DNA from: Paenibacillus allorhizosphaerae
GTDB lineage: Bacteria > Bacillota > Bacilli > Paenibacillales > NBRC-103111
Reading direction: 5' to 3'
NCBI RefSeq assembly: GCF_910594985.1
Contig: NZ_CAJVCE010000010.1
Span: 208,465 to 272,464, forward strand
Length of the DNA: 64,000 nucleotides
Positions 51,609 through 59,126 of the stretch are shown in pieces. Each line of letters starts with the position of its first letter. Positions within the stretch are counted from its first letter, which is position 1. Under the pieces are notes generated by a model that worked only from the letters and a program-made list of their open reading frames with translations, was not told where the DNA came from and did not search any database. The position numbers and the translations under genes were made by a program.

Positions 51609-53117
51609 TCAAGCATGCCATATCCGCGGCATTGCCAGCGGTTCTTTGCCGAGCTCCGCCCAAACGTATTTGAGCAGCAGTTCCGCTTTTAAAGAGGCAT
51701 GTTCCGGATCGTCCCACAGATTGCGAAGCTCGCCCGGGTCCTCCTGAAGATCGAATATTTCGCCGTATGTTTGGTTGTAGTACACCGTGATTTTATAACG
51801 CTCATCCACATACGTCTTCTGATGGATGGTCGTCGGCTCATGCCGGAACTCGCATATCGCGTGGTCGCGAGCCCGCTCCCGCTCCCCTGTCCAGACGGCG
51901 CTTTGATCTACACCGGTCATCGCAGCCGGCACATCGATCCCGCAAAAGCTCAGCATCGTCGGTGCCAAATCAACAAGCGACTGTATAGCGGCAGTTCGCT
52001 TCCCTTCCGGCACATGCCCCGGATAGCGCACGAGGAACGGCAGCTTAATCAAGTCCTCATAGTGGAATCCGCCCTTATGCTGAAGCCCGTGCTGACCGAA
52101 GAAATGACCGTGGTCGGTTGTGAAGATGACCACCGTATTGTCCGCCAAGCCGAGCTCGTCTAGCTTGTCGAGTATTTTGCCGATATATTTATCCATCAGA
52201 CTGATCATCGCATAATAGGTTGCTACAATCCGCTTCCGTTCGGCCTCCGGCATCAAATGCGAGCGGTAGCCGTGCACGCCGAAGCCGCTCTCCCGCAAAT
52301 GGCTGAAGTCCGGCTTTTCCTGCTGCGTCATTCCGAAATGCGGCGGATTGCGATCGTGTTCCCCCGGCGTGATTGCCGGGATCGAGAGCTTCTCCGGGTC
52401 GTACATCGTATCCCACGGCTCCGGCACCAAATAGTCCGGATGCGGATCAAAGAAACTCGACCAAAGGAAAAACGGCTGATCCTCTTCCTTATATTGTTCC
52501 AGCAGCGCATTCGTCCGCTCGGCAATCCACGTATCGTAATGGTATTGTTCCGGAATCGGCCATTTATGCCGTATTTTCTTATCCATCGTACCGGTCGGCG
52601 GCAAAAAATAATCCCGCCAGTTGCTGCAGCCCTTCTCCTCCATCCAAACGGCGTAGTGCTGGCCGACATGAGCTTCGTTCGCATGATTGCGCGCGAGCTC
52701 GACATGGTCGAAGCCGTAAAACGGACCGTGGAACGTCCGCCAAAAGTCCAAATCCTGCAAGACCGGATACGATTCCAGCGATGAATATTGCTCCGTTTCT
52801 TTCAGCGGCTGAAAATGCGCCTTCCCGATCAACGCCGTCTTATAGCCTGCTGCTGCGAAATCTTCTCCGACCGTATGACGGTCTTCCAGCAGCTTCGTCC
52901 CAAGCGTCCAGGCGCCATGCTGGCTCGGGTACATCCCTGTTATGATGGACGCCCGCGTTGGCGTACAGGTCGGATTCGGACAATAGGCGCGGGTAAAGGT
53001 CGTCCCTTCCTTAGCCAGCCGGTCCAAGCTAGGCGTGCGTAACTCCGGATTGAAAGCCCCGATCGTGTTCCAGTGCTGCTGATCGCTCGTGATTAACAAA
53101 ATATTCGGCCGCTTCAT
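51609..53117 (-). CDS. Type I sulfatase (arylsulfatase-like)
   Basis: 502 aa. Formylglycine-dependent sulfatase fold: PNILLITSDQQHWN (metal Asp), the modification motif C51TPTR in CPNPTCTPTRAS, KTALIGKAHFQP, and TTDHGHFFGQHGLQHKG with metal and catalytic residues. No signal peptide, so it is cytoplasmic or released otherwise. Family members desulfate sugars, choline or other esters, or act as phosphonate/phosphate-ester hydrolases; the substrate is open. ATG 53117 has GGGGAG 9 nt upstream. No anaerobic sulfatase-maturase gene is visible in the window. Confidence 0.9.
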   Translation of the reverse strand: MKRPNILLITSDQQHWNTIGAFNPELRTPSLDRLAKEGTTFTRAYCPNPTCTPTRASIITGMYPSQHGAWTLGTKLLEDRHTVGEDFAAAGYKTALIGKAHFQPLKETEQYSSLESYPVLQDLDFWRTFHGPFYGFDHVELARNHANEAHVGQHYAVWMEEKGCSNWRDYFLPPTGTMDKKIRHKWPIPEQYHYDTWIAERTNALLEQYKEEDQPFFLWSSFFDPHPDYLVPEPWDTMYDPEKLSIPAITPGEHDRNPPHFGMTQQEKPDFSHLRESGFGVHGYRSHLMPEAERKRIVATYYAMISLMDKYIGKILDKLDELGLADNTVVIFTTDHGHFFGQHGLQHKGGFHYEDLIKLPFLVRYPGHVPEGKRTAAIQSLVDLAPTMLSFCGIDVPAAMTGVDQSAVWTGERERARDHAICEFRHEPTTIHQKTYVDERYKITVYYNQTYGEIFDLQEDPGELRNLWDDPEHASLKAELLLKYVWAELGKEPLAMPRIWHA

Positions 53118-53349
53118 TCGAACAACTCCCCGGTTTCCTGGATTTGTGTGCATGCTTCTTTCGATTACTTTTAGATTACCTCGAATTGGTATAAAAGGGA
53201 ATGTCATAATGTATTTTGCAAAATGTCAGGTCGGGCACCGGTAAGGAGAGTTGAAGCGGAACTGATCGATTCGGGGCGGTAGGCTTCCCGCGGCTATTGC
53301 GTGATCGCAGGACGGTCCAGCTATGCAGGTACCTTGTTCGACAAACAGT
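53118..53349. other. Intergenic region upstream of the sulfatase gene
   Basis: About 230 bp holding the sulfatase promoter region. I see no gene; the left end is AT-rich with TGTATTTTGCAAAATG near 53212. Confidence 0.3.
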
Positions 53350-53375
53350 AAAAAAGCCCGCTCGCGCGGGCTTTC
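53350..53375 (-). terminator. Intrinsic terminator after second tRNA-Leu
   Basis: AAAGCCCGC (53353-53361) and GCGGGCTTT (53366-53374) with a four-base loop and T run in the minus direction; ends the tRNA cluster. Confidence 0.88.
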
Positions 53376-53390
53376 CCAAAAAACAATCTA

Positions 53391-53473
53391 TGCGGTTGAG
53401 AGGACTCGAACCTCCACGAGCGTACGCCCACTACCCCCTCAAGATAGCGTGTCTGCCATTCCACCACAACCGC
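53391..53473 (-). tRNA. tRNA-Leu (GAG), second copy
   Basis: 83 nt, same anticodon GAG and almost the same sequence as the copy at 47692-47774; the differences lie in the variable arm, where the loop arms read GGGCGTACGCTC. CCA is not encoded. Last gene of the minus-strand tRNA cluster. Confidence 0.96.
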
Positions 53474-53495
53474 GTATTAAAAATAGCAGGAGGCT

Positions 53496-53689
53496 GAGAC
53501 TGGGCAGCTTACGCTTCCGAAGCCAAGCTCCGACGAACCCGTCGGGTTCTCATCCCCTGCTTTTGTAATGACCCGTAGGGGATACTCTCCGTTTCACTCC
53601 GAGACTGCGCAGCTTACGCTTCTGAAGCCAAGCTCCGACGAACCCTTCGGGTTCTCATCCCCTGCTTTTTATAATGACCCGTAGGGGAT
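53496..53689. repeat. Tandem duplication containing the tRNA-Glu 3' tail
   Basis: Two imperfect copies, 53496-53583 and 53601-53689 (about 88 bp, period 105 bp). Each holds a shared spacer element (GAGACTG, CAGCTTACGCTTC, GCTCCGACGAACCC, TCATCCCCTGC) and ends with the last 15 nt of tRNA-Glu. In the right copy the tail belongs to the intact tRNA; in the left copy the tRNA is cut in the T loop and followed by ACTCTCC. Confidence 0.92.
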
Positions 53690-53746
53690 TCGAACCCCTG
53701 TTACCTCCGTGAAAGGGAGGTGTCTTAACCCCTTGACCAACGGGCC
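53675..53746 (-). tRNA. tRNA-Glu (TTC)
   Basis: 72 nt. Acceptor GGCCCGT/ACGGGTC, anticodon arm CCTCC-CTTTCAC-GGAGG (anticodon TTC), T arm AGGGGTTCGAATCCCCT, discriminator A, no encoded CCA. The wobble U34 is a substrate of the MnmL/MnmM pathway encoded in this window. Confidence 0.97.
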
Positions 53747-53881
53747 ACGCTTGTTATAAACGCCGTCTTTTTGAGCGGCAAGTGTTATTATATCGGAGTC
53801 GACACGGATTGACAACCCTTTTTTCTATTTTTTTTGAAATCGAAATACGAAGTACGGATTTATACTTGCCCCCCTCTCTTA

Positions 53882-54099
53882 CCCTCTTACTCCTGTATAC
53901 AACAAAAAAAACGCCTTTCGGCGGTTTCTTTATTATACGGAGAGAGAGGGATACTCGCGCTTCGCTCGCGAGACTCCGCAGCATCTACTCACTGCTCCGA
54001 CGCCCCCTCTTCTCGGGTTCAAACCCCTCTTTTACTCCCGTATATAACAAAAAAACCGCCTTTCGGCGGTTCCTTTGTTATATACGGAGAGAGAGGGAT
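53882..54099. repeat. Tandem duplication containing the tRNA-Ser 3' tail and terminator
   Basis: Two imperfect copies, 53882-53952 and 54025-54099 (period about 145 bp). Each holds a terminator hairpin built on CGCC-TTTC-GGCG flanked by AACAAA and TTTNTTA, then the last 15 nt of tRNA-Ser. The right copy belongs to the intact tRNA. The left copy is cut in the T loop and followed by ACTCGCG. The segment between copies shares short blocks with the tRNA-Glu repeat (GCTCCGAC, GAGACT, CGGGTTC). Confidence 0.88.
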
Positions 54100-54172
54100 T
54101 CGAACCCTCGCACCACTTACGCAGTCTAACCCCTTAGCAGAGGGTCCCCTTGAGCCACTTGGGTATCTCTCC
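54085..54172 (-). tRNA. tRNA-Ser (GCT)
   Basis: 88 nt class II tRNA. Acceptor GGAGAGA/TCTCTCC, anticodon loop CTGCTAA (anticodon GCT, reads AGC/AGU), long variable arm, T arm GAGGGTTCGAATCCCTC, discriminator G, no encoded CCA. Lies 9 bp after tRNA-Asn, so both share a transcript. Confidence 0.96.
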
Positions 54173-54181
54173 AAGAAAAAA

Positions 54182-54257
54182 TGGCTCCCCGAACAGGACT
54201 CGAACCTGTGACAACTCGATTAACAGTCGAGTGCTCTACCAACTGAGCTATCAGGGA
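54182..54257 (-). tRNA. tRNA-Asn (GTT)
   Basis: 76 nt with encoded CCA. Acceptor TCCCTGA/TCGGGGA (one G-U pair), D arm GCTCAGTTGGTAGAGC, anticodon loop CTGTTAA (GTT), T arm ACAGGTTCGAGTCCTGT. First gene of the minus-strand tRNA cluster. Confidence 0.97.
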
Positions 54258-54275
54258 ATGACAATCTTTAATTTA

Positions 54276-54752
54276 TCATGAATGTTTCTTCAAGTCAAGT
54301 TGATGCAGCTTCAATTTGCCCTTGCAATAACCGCACACATATTTCCTTGGATCGGCCTTCCGTTTGCGCATATATTCAGCACGGCAGTTCACGCATACCA
54401 GCTTGTAGCGATACGGCTCCTTGCGCTGAAGCGACGACGGAAGCGATTTGCAGTACCGCGTCCCGCCCACTTGGTCGAGCAGCCGCTTAAAATCTTCATC
54501 CCGGTGCTGGTACCCCTGCTTGAGCAAATGCAAGTGGTAATGACACAGCTCGTGCTTAATGATTTTCTCCACATCGGCTGCCCCAAACTGTTCATATTGC
54601 AGCCAACTGATCTCGATATCGTGCGTCCGGGTAAAATATCGCCCCCCTGTCGAACGAAGCCTTCGATTAAACCTCGCCCGATGTACGAAAGGACGTCCAA
54701 ACGACGACAGCGAGATTTGCTCCACCCACAGCTGCAGCTGTCGGTCATCCAT
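54276..54752 (-). CDS. sprT: SprT-like metalloprotease-fold protein
   Basis: 158 aa. Zincin motif HELCHYHLH (HExxH) at about residues 66-74, preceded by GRYFTRTHDIEIS and VEKIIK. The C-terminal zinc ribbon has CVNCRAEYMRKRK and CGYCKGKL. This is the bacterial SprT-like (Bacillus YdcK) family, related to Spartan proteases; the bacterial function is not established. ATG 54752 follows GGGAGAG; GTG 54764 is the alternative. In Bacillus it sits in the same tex-cmpA-sprT order as here. Confidence 0.92.
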   Translation of the reverse strand: MDDRQLQLWVEQISLSSFGRPFVHRARFNRRLRSTGGRYFTRTHDIEISWLQYEQFGAADVEKIIKHELCHYHLHLLKQGYQHRDEDFKRLLDQVGGTRYCKSLPSSLQRKEPYRYKLVCVNCRAEYMRKRKADPRKYVCGYCKGKLKLHQLDLKKHS

Positions 54753-54898
54753 CAGCTCTCCCACCCTTGGTTTTCTAGTATCTCTCTAATGTTCTCACTT
54801 GAATTGTAACCACTGCTTAGGCTACACTGTCAAGTAGGAATCATCAATATCGGACGTTCTAAGACACTTTTCCCCTTATGAGAGGAGCTTTTCCAACC

Positions 54899-55252
54899 AT
54901 GTCTAAAAAGTATGCATTGCTCAAACAAAGTGAGACGATTGAATTTGTGGAAATGCCCGCTTCCCATATGTACCAGTTGGCTGCCCTGAATCAGCGTCTT
55001 CATAAAGAAGTAAGCAAGTTGACCGCAAGCAGTGTGCCAGCGCTGCCCAGCTTCATTGCGGAATTCGACAACCTGGAGATCGTACATCCGGATTACAAGC
55101 TTCACAACGGGTTGGAATACATCAACCGGTTGGAGCAAACGTTTGCTTCGATTCAGGAAAAAGAATACCCGCTCGTCTCCTTGCTCACGGAAATCCGCGC
55201 GCTTCAAGCACAGCTGGAGCAGTGGTATGAGGACGAGGAAGAATTCGCGTAA
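54899..55252 (+). CDS. Uncharacterised protein
   Basis: 117 aa, MSKKYALLKQSETIEFVEMP at the N terminus, then mainly helical and acidic toward the end (QLEQWYEDEEEF). No signal peptide, membrane helix or known motif. Gene reality rests on GAGAGGAG about 11 nt before ATG 54899, good codon use and a compact setting between sprT and cmpA. Proteins like it occur in Paenibacillus genomes; I do not know a function. Confidence 0.75.
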   Translation: MSKKYALLKQSETIEFVEMPASHMYQLAALNQRLHKEVSKLTASSVPALPSFIAEFDNLEIVHPDYKLHNGLEYINRLEQTFASIQEKEYPLVSLLTEIRALQAQLEQWYEDEEEFA

Positions 55253-55387
55253 GCTGCCTCTATTCCATTAGGAGCAATCGATTGATTTTGCAAGCAAACC
55301 ATACCGTTTGGGACCTGCACCGTTATCTTCTGCCGCCCATATGTTATACCAAAGAGAAGGCAGCTAGAACGGAAGGGACTGATCGTC

Positions 55388-55525
55388 TTGCCACAATGGC
55401 TTTGCAACCAGTTAATGCGAGCGTTTTACAATAAAAACCGCCGGCAAATCCGACTGCTTAACGATTGCTGGTTTTTTTACCGGACGAGAAAAAGCGACGG
55501 CGAATCGTCGACATCTGAATTGTAA
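55388..55525 (+). CDS. cmpA: Cortex morphogenetic protein CmpA
   Basis: 45 aa, MPQWLCNQLMRAFYNKN then QIRLLNDCWFFYRTRKS. This matches the CmpA pattern PxWLxxQ, AFxxK, QIxLLNxCWxFYR of Bacillus, a sporulation protein of about 37 residues that monitors cortex assembly and, with ClpXP, removes SpoIVA from defective sporulating cells. TTG 55388 has GGAAGGG 10 nt upstream; stop TAA at 55523-55525. The C terminus is about 8 residues longer (SDGESSTSEL). The place between sprT and tex is the same as in Bacillus. Expression in the mother cell is expected. Confidence 0.9.
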   Translation: MPQWLCNQLMRAFYNKNRRQIRLLNDCWFFYRTRKSDGESSTSEL

Positions 55526-55535
55526 TCATAAAAAA

Positions 55536-55603
55536 ACGAATAGAGCATCAGCGCGTCGCAAGAAGGGCAGTGCTTTTCCTGCGCCGGCGCATGCTCTATT
55601 TTT
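55536..55603 (-). terminator. Intrinsic terminator of tex
   Basis: AATAGAGCAT (55539-55548) pairs with ATGCTCTATT (55591-55600); T-rich in the minus direction, just behind the tex stop, and also placed to stop cmpA. Confidence 0.75.
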
Positions 55604-55608
55604 ATGCG

Positions 55609-57834
55609 TTAGGAGGGCTTTTTCATCGTAAGCCCTACGCGGCCTTTCTTCAAATCAACATTGAGCACCCACACCGTAACGACATCACCGACGGAAACGA
55701 CATCCATCGGATGTTTCACGTAAGAATCGCTAAGCTGTGAAATATGCACCAGCCCATCGTTCTTAATCCCGATGTCGACGAAAGCGCCGAAGTCAATGAC
55801 ATTGCGAACGGTGCCCTTAAGCTCCATGCCCGGAGACAAATCCTCGATTTGGAGCACATCCGTACGGAATATCGGCGCTGGCACGTCTTCCCTCGGATCG
55901 CGTCCCGGCCGCTGCAGCGAATCCAGAATATCGCGAAGCGTCGGCACGCCAACGCCCAGCTTCGGCGCGAGTTCCTCCGGCTCAAGCCGCTGCAGCATTT
56001 CCTTCAGCTGCGCGCTGCCGAGCTGGGACAGCTCGAGCTTCAGCTCGCAAAACAGCTTGTCCACCACGTCGTAAGACTCCGGATGAATCGGCGTATTATC
56101 CAGCGGACTGTTCCCTTCGCCGATCCGCAGAAAGCCTGCGCATTGCTCGAACGCTTTCGCCCCTAGCCGCGGCACCTTTTGCAGCTGAGCCCTGCGCTCG
56201 AATTTCCCGTTTTCGTCGCGGTATTTCACGATGTTTTTAGCCAGGGTGCTATTAATCCCCGAAACATAGGAAAGAAGCGACGGCGAAGCTGTGTTTACGT
56301 CCACACCGACATGGTTTACCGCAGACTCTACGACAAACTTGAGGCTCTCCTCGAGCCTTTTTTGCGTGACGTCGTGCTGGTACTGGCCTACTCCGATCGC
56401 CTTCGGCTCGATCTTTACCAGCTCGGCCAGCGGATCTTGGAGCCTGCGCGCGATGGAGATCGCACTTCGCTCAGCTACATCCAGCTCGGGGAACTCGGTC
56501 TGGGCAAGCTTCGATGCGGAATACACGCTCGCACCCGCCTCGTTCACGATCAAATATTGCAGCTTGCGTGATTTCACCTCACCGATCAGCTCCGCAACAA
56601 ACTGCTCCGTCTCACGCGACGCCGTACCGTTACCGATAACGATCAGCTCGACGCTATATTTATCGATCAATTTTTTAAAAGCCGCTTTCGCTTCCGCAAC
56701 CTTATTATTCGGCGGCGTCGGATACGTGACGGCGATTTCCAGCATTTTGCCCGTATCGTCCACGACCGCGAGCTTACAGCCTGTCCGGTAGGCCGGGTCT
56801 ACGCCCAGTACCACTTTCCCTTTGACTGGGGGCTGCAGCAGCAGGTTGCGAAGATTTTCGGCGAATACTTCGATCGCCTTCTCCTCGGCTTTCTCCGTCA
56901 TTTCATTCCGAACCTCGCGTTCGATGGACGAAGCGATCAGCCGCTTGTAAGCATCCTCAATCACAGCTATCAGCGTCTCGCGCACGACGGACGGGCCTTT
57001 TATATACTGCTTTGCGATGTAGTCATGGATTCGTTCTGTCGGAACTTCGAGGTACACTTTCAGCACCTCTTCCCGCTCCCCGCGGTTAATCGCCAATATG
57101 CGATGCGGCGGCAGCTTGCGGACCGGCTCCTGATATGCATAATACATCTCGTACACGGACTCTTGATCCGCATTTTTAGCCTCCGTGCGAAGGATGCCTT
57201 GCTCGTATGTTTGGCGGCGTACCCAAGCTCTCACCTTTGCGTCGTCGGCGATCTGCTCCGCGATAATATCCATCGCGCCCTGTACCGCTTCCTCGGCAGA
57301 GCCAACGCCTTTGTCTTCGCTCACATATTTGCCGGCTTCCGCCATTACATCGCCCTGCTTCGGCTGCTTCAACATCCAATCCGCAAGCGGTTCGAGTCCC
57401 TTTTCCTTGGCCACGCTTGCCCGCGTCTTCCGCTTTTGCCTGTACGGCCGGTACAAGTCCTCCACTTCCTGCAGCTTGACGGCGCTCTCGATCGCGGAGC
57501 GTAGTTCGCCGGTCAGCTTGCCTTGCTCATCGATGAGTCTTATGACCTCCAGCTTGCGGTCTTCCAAGTTTTTAAGATATGTATGTCGCTCCTCGATGTC
57601 CCGCAGCTGGTTTTCGTCGAGCTCTCCGGTCATTTCTTTTCGGTACCTGGCGATGAACGGAATCGTGTTCCCCTCTTCCAGCAGTCCGATCGTCGTCCTT
57701 ACGCGTCCCGCCGGCAGCTGGAGCTCCGCCGCAATCTGTTTTAAAATACGCTCATGGATCGCCGTTTTCATTTCATCCGTCAATTCCACGTGTGCTCTGG
57801 CTTCGTCTGCTTGTACCGCTTGTTCTTTGGCCAT
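55609..57834 (-). CDS. tex: Tex family RNA-binding protein
   Basis: 741 aa, nucleic-acid-binding protein of the Tex/YdcI (YhgF) family. In order: N-terminal helical region with EEGNTIPFIARYRKEMTGEL, the YqgF/RuvC-like RNase H domain with VLGVDPAYRTGCKLAVVD (residues about 345-365), VIGNGTASRETEQFVAEL, SVYSASKLAQTEFPELDV, a helix-hairpin-helix unit (VDVNTASPSLLSYVSGI; LQKVPRLGAKAFEQCAGFLRI) and a C-terminal S1 domain (LSPGMELKGTVRNVIDFGAFVDIGIKNDGLVHISQLSD). Length is normal. ATG 57834 has AGGAGGAG at 6 nt. Only the hairpin array separates it from ndoA. Confidence 0.97.
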   Translation of the reverse strand: MAKEQAVQADEARAHVELTDEMKTAIHERILKQIAAELQLPAGRVRTTIGLLEEGNTIPFIARYRKEMTGELDENQLRDIEERHTYLKNLEDRKLEVIRLIDEQGKLTGELRSAIESAVKLQEVEDLYRPYRQKRKTRASVAKEKGLEPLADWMLKQPKQGDVMAEAGKYVSEDKGVGSAEEAVQGAMDIIAEQIADDAKVRAWVRRQTYEQGILRTEAKNADQESVYEMYYAYQEPVRKLPPHRILAINRGEREEVLKVYLEVPTERIHDYIAKQYIKGPSVVRETLIAVIEDAYKRLIASSIEREVRNEMTEKAEEKAIEVFAENLRNLLLQPPVKGKVVLGVDPAYRTGCKLAVVDDTGKMLEIAVTYPTPPNNKVAEAKAAFKKLIDKYSVELIVIGNGTASRETEQFVAELIGEVKSRKLQYLIVNEAGASVYSASKLAQTEFPELDVAERSAISIARRLQDPLAELVKIEPKAIGVGQYQHDVTQKRLEESLKFVVESAVNHVGVDVNTASPSLLSYVSGINSTLAKNIVKYRDENGKFERRAQLQKVPRLGAKAFEQCAGFLRIGEGNSPLDNTPIHPESYDVVDKLFCELKLELSQLGSAQLKEMLQRLEPEELAPKLGVGVPTLRDILDSLQRPGRDPREDVPAPIFRTDVLQIEDLSPGMELKGTVRNVIDFGAFVDIGIKNDGLVHISQLSDSYVKHPMDVVSVGDVVTVWVLNVDLKKGRVGLTMKKPS

Positions 57835-57848
57835 CCGCTGCTCCTCCT

Positions 57849-58030
57849 ACATTGCAACTGTTACATCAGGGTGCTGATGTCAGTTGTCAATCTTACATTG
57901 CAACTGTTACATCAAAGGTGCTGATGTCAGTTGCCAATCAAACATTGCAACTGTTACATCGAGGTAGTGCTGTCAGTTGTCAATCAAACATTGCAACAAT
58001 GATATCAGGGTTACCGCTATCCATTGTCAA
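57849..58030. repeat. Four-unit tandem hairpin array
   Basis: Four tandem units of 46-47 bp starting at 57849, 57895, 57942 and 57988, each opening with ACATTGCAAC. Each unit is itself an imperfect inverted repeat: CAACTG with CAGTTG and ACATCAG with CTGATGT, closed by ATTG/CAAT. Unit 4 is diverged on both arms in a matching way (ACAATG with CATTGT), so pairing is kept. It lies 15 bp upstream of the tex start codon and downstream of ndoA. Confidence 0.93.
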
Positions 58031-58072
58031 ATAAAAAACGAGGGTATCAACCACCCCCGCCTCGAAGATTCA

Positions 58073-58423
58073 TTAGAATTCGATCAGTCCAACGCTAATC
58101 TGCAATGCATCATCGACCTTGCGCATGGTTTCTTCATCCAAGTGCGTAATTTTATCGGTGAGCCGTTGCTTGTCAATCGTCCGAATCTGCTCCAATAAAA
58201 TGACCGAATCCCTGTCAAAACCGTGCGCTTCCGCGTCAATCTCCACATGCGTTGGCAGCTTGGCTTTTTGAATCTGCGCCGTAATCGCCGCCACGATGAC
58301 CGTGGGACTGAAGCGATTGCCAATATCATTCTGAATGATCAGAACCGGACGAATACCGCCCTGCTCCGAACCGACAACTGGTGACAGATCCGCGAAAAAA
58401 ACATCGCCCCGTTTGACAATCAA
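58073..58423 (-). CDS. ndoA: MazF-family endoribonuclease toxin EndoA
   Basis: 116 aa. Cuts single-stranded mRNA at UACAU in Bacillus (EndoA/YdcE) and is held inactive by Endo[22 protein letters not shown] and [20 protein letters not shown] carry the catalytic Arg and the PemK fold; [35 protein letters not shown] and the C-terminal helix are family-typical. TTG 58423 has GGGGTG at 6 nt and is only 3 bp after the antitoxin stop, so translation is coupled. Confidence 0.97.
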   Translation of the reverse strand: MIVKRGDVFFADLSPVVGSEQGGIRPVLIIQNDIGNRFSPTVIVAAITAQIQKAKLPTHVEIDAEAHGFDRDSVILLEQIRTIDKQRLTDKITHLDEETMRKVDDALQISVGLIEF

Positions 58424-58426
58424 TCG

Positions 58427-58708
58427 TCACACCCCGCTCACTAGACGGTCCAGCGTATGGTCCGCATCTTCCTCCGCTTGAAATGCCTCCGAGGCCATGT
58501 GTAGGTTGATCTTCGCCATCTCCATGTACCCGCGCTGCATCGATTCGCGCAAATGACGCTTTTTCCGTTCCAACAGGTAAAGCTTCATGGCTTGACGAAT
58601 GAATTCACTGCGATTGGAATTTTCTTTCTCAACCAGATGGTCCACTTCCTGCAGCAAATAATCCGGCAAACTGATCATGATACGCTTTGTGTTATGCGCA
58701 TTGGACAC
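58427..58708 (-). CDS. ndoAI: Ribbon-helix-helix antitoxin EndoAI (MazE-type)
   Basis: 93 aa, the length of Bacillus EndoAI (YdcD). NTKRIMISLPDYLLQEVDHLV is the RHH strand-helix and NRSEFIRQAMKLYLLERKKR the second helix; the C-terminal ribbon (MASEAFQAEEDADHTLDRLVSG) wraps the toxin. Binds its own operator and EndoA. GTG 58708 has GGGGGTG 10 nt upstream, preferred over the in-frame start at 58741 because of length. In an operon with ndoA. Confidence 0.93.
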   Translation of the reverse strand: MSNAHNTKRIMISLPDYLLQEVDHLVEKENSNRSEFIRQAMKLYLLERKKRHLRESMQRGYMEMAKINLHMASEAFQAEEDADHTLDRLVSGV

Positions 58709-59126
58709 CTGAACATGCACCCCCAAAAACAATACAAACACCTATTACCACCAGTATGGCAAACTCCCAGTAAAAATATACAAAGTGAGTATATGCTTAA
58801 AGTATAGCAAGTATGTTATACCGTGCAATGCATTCGCAAAAGTATTTTATATACATATTCGCGGTAAAACAAGAAAATCCTCTCATCGGTTAAAAAAAGT
58901 TCGATGGCAATTATACCCAAACGAACGATTCGTTGCCTCTTTCGCCATTTGGCGGCAGCCGGTAGTGGGGTCCGCCATACCACCACCAAATACCAGCAGA
59001 GTACTACAACGAGGCGATTGCGACCCTGGAGCGACGTTTGTCAGTATCGGGCAGCACTGTCGGTTTCCCCGTTCCGCATCACTTATCTGCAAGTAGAGAC
59101 CAAGGTCCCGTTGTTCCATCGATCAA
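58709..59126. other. Intergenic region between alr and ndoAI
   Basis: About 420 bp. The ndoAI-proximal part is AT-rich (promoter and RHH operator expected). The alr-proximal part, about 58950-59100, is more GC-rich with GGTGGTGG on the minus strand, but I cannot support a gene there. Confidence 0.35.

Noticed and set aside
53569..53583. att site of an integrated element at tRNA-Glu
   Set aside because: The repeat includes about 70 bp of flanking spacer as well as the tRNA tail, and there is no integrase; tandem duplication is simpler, though the same pattern at tRNA-Ser keeps the question open.
55432..55478. Terminator-like AAAACC...GGTTTTTTT
   Set aside because: It lies inside the cmpA coding frame (codons for KNRRQ and WFFY), so the match comes from coding sequence.
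57849..58030. CRISPR array
   Set aside because: The repeats are directly tandem, without unique spacers, and each is an inverted repeat; no cas genes are present.
58883..59119. Possible gene between alr and ndoAI
   Set aside because: Open frames exist on both strands, but none has a ribosome site or known motif.
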